Below are positions 4,917 to 5,507 of a stretch of 5,507 nucleotides of DNA, piece by piece. The notes under the pieces were generated by a model, which was not told the origin of the DNA, made no database searches, and saw only the letters and a list, made by a program, of their open reading frames with translations. The first letter of the stretch is position 1, and each line of letters opens with the position of its first letter. The position numbers and the translations under genes were made by a program. The stretch comes from Bacilli bacterium (GTDB lineage: Bacteria; Bacillota; Bacilli; Tumebacillales; JAQBPP01): NCBI GenBank assembly GCA_028287455.1, contig JAQBPP010000182.1:1-5507 (forward strand). Reading direction: 5' to 3'.

Positions 4917-5507
4917 TTAAGCTTGTGCCACGTTGCTCGAGACCTCTGCTGCGGCTGATTTTTTCTGAAATCTGCCGGGACCAATCAGCAGTGCGGCACC
5001 AAGACCAATGGAAGCAGCAATAATGCTTAGCAGATAACCGTGATTTATTGCCGATCCAAGCGACTCCCGCAAGAAATCCTCAAGTTGTACCGGAACTTGG
5101 CTTGAAGCCTTCACCAGCAGCTGCGGATTCGCCAATTGATCAATTTTATCCAGCGGAATCTGATGAACTGCTGCGCCGTCAATTAAGCGTTGCTTCAGAT
5201 TGTTGTTCACTAATGTAGCTGTAATCGATGCGCCCAGCACTCCACCGATGCTGCGGCAGAAGCCGACAAGAGATGAACTGATTCCAATGTATTTGACTGC
5301 CACATTGGCTGCTATTGCATTTTGCGCCAGGCTCATCATGGGTCCAATCCCTAGTAAACCAAGCAGCACCATCAAACAGATCATGTATCCTTGCGAGGAG
5401 TGTATCCCAGCGCGGCTAAGTAAATATGTAGCAACGAGGGCCATTAACATGGAGGTTCCCATTAATAAACGATAGGAAAACAACGTTAACAGAAATCCGA
5501 ACAGTAC
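4917..5507 (-). CDS. DHA2-type MFS drug/proton antiporter, C-terminal half (5' end outside window)
   Basis: The frame is open to the window edge: eight residues (VLFGFLLT) precede a TTG at 5483, so that TTG is internal and the gene begins upstream. The visible 196 residues hold about four to five membrane segments, a typical amount for the last third of a 14-helix EmrB/QacA-like transporter of about 450-530 aa. The best family mark is SLVGFCRSIGGVLGASITA, matching the conserved F-x-R-x-x-GG-x-x-G-x-x-I/A motif in the C-terminal half of DHA2 transporters, preceded by GIGPMMSLAQNAIA. A long polar loop with DKIDQL and VPVQLEDFLRESL follows, then a final helix and a short hydrophilic tail. Likely a proton-driven exporter in the cytoplasmic membrane; the substrate cannot be told from this part. 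It converges on alaT. Confidence 0.85.
   Translation of the reverse strand, partial: VLFGFLLTLFSYRLLMGTSMLMALVATYLLSRAGIHSSQGYMICLMVLLGLLGIGPMMSLAQNAIAANVAVKYIGISSSLVGFCRSIGGVLGASITATLVNNNLKQRLIDGAAVHQIPLDKIDQLANPQLLVKASSQVPVQLEDFLRESLGSAINHGYLLSIIAASIGLGAALLIGPGRFQKKSAAAEVSSNVAQA

Noticed and set aside
5200..5475. Plus-strand frame opposite the MFS gene
   Set aside because: Antisense shadow of a transporter with a recognisable DHA2 motif.

Overview
The window looks like a chromosomal segment of a spore-forming Bacillota (Firmicutes) species, from the Bacillales/Alicyclobacillaceae side rather than the clostridia. The evidence is a sporulation peptidoglycan hydrolase of the LytH type, close counterparts of the Bacillus subtilis ytqA and alaR-alaT genes, strong GGAGG ribosome binding sites, U-tract terminators and roughly even base composition. 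I cannot fix the genus from the sequence. No mobile element, CRISPR array, rRNA or tRNA gene is visible.

Layout. Positions 3-392 (+) hold the C-terminal part of a DUF2062-type membrane protein that begins before the window. Positions 540-1499 (-) encode LytH, a secreted M23 metallopeptidase, converging on the first gene with a strong hairpin terminator between them. Upstream of lytH on the same strand are a 75-aa RNA polymerase epsilon-like protein (1568-1795), a broken remnant of the methyltransferase gene ytqB/mnmM (1814-2015), and the radical SAM gene ytqA/mnmL (2016-2993). A divergent promoter region (about 2994-3134) separates this leftward cluster from a rightward operon, alaR-alaT (3135-4825), which encodes an Lrp/AsnC-family regulator and an alanine-type aminotransferase with overlapping stop and start codons. 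A long bidirectional hairpin (4827-4905) separates alaT from the C-terminal half of a DHA2-type MFS transporter (4917-5507, -), which runs off the window.

Most notable points. (1) The start region of lytH is a nested regulatory device. A near-consensus forespore sigma-G promoter lies 34-64 bases upstream of the start codon. Its -10 element is the 5' arm of a 16-bp hairpin. The 3' arm of that hairpin contains the entire Shine-Dalgarno sequence and the ATG, and codons 3-4 form the U-tract of an intrinsic terminator. Read-through RNA from upstream should terminate there, or be untranslatable. RNA started at the sigma-G promoter lacks the 5' arm and escapes both effects. (2) Directly behind mnmL, its partner in tRNA wobble-uridine modification (mnmM) survives only as about 66 C-terminal codons split by a frameshift. 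This predicts an incomplete modification unless another mnmM copy exists. (3) The RNA polymerase epsilon-like gene is divergent and not in its usual place next to rnjA.
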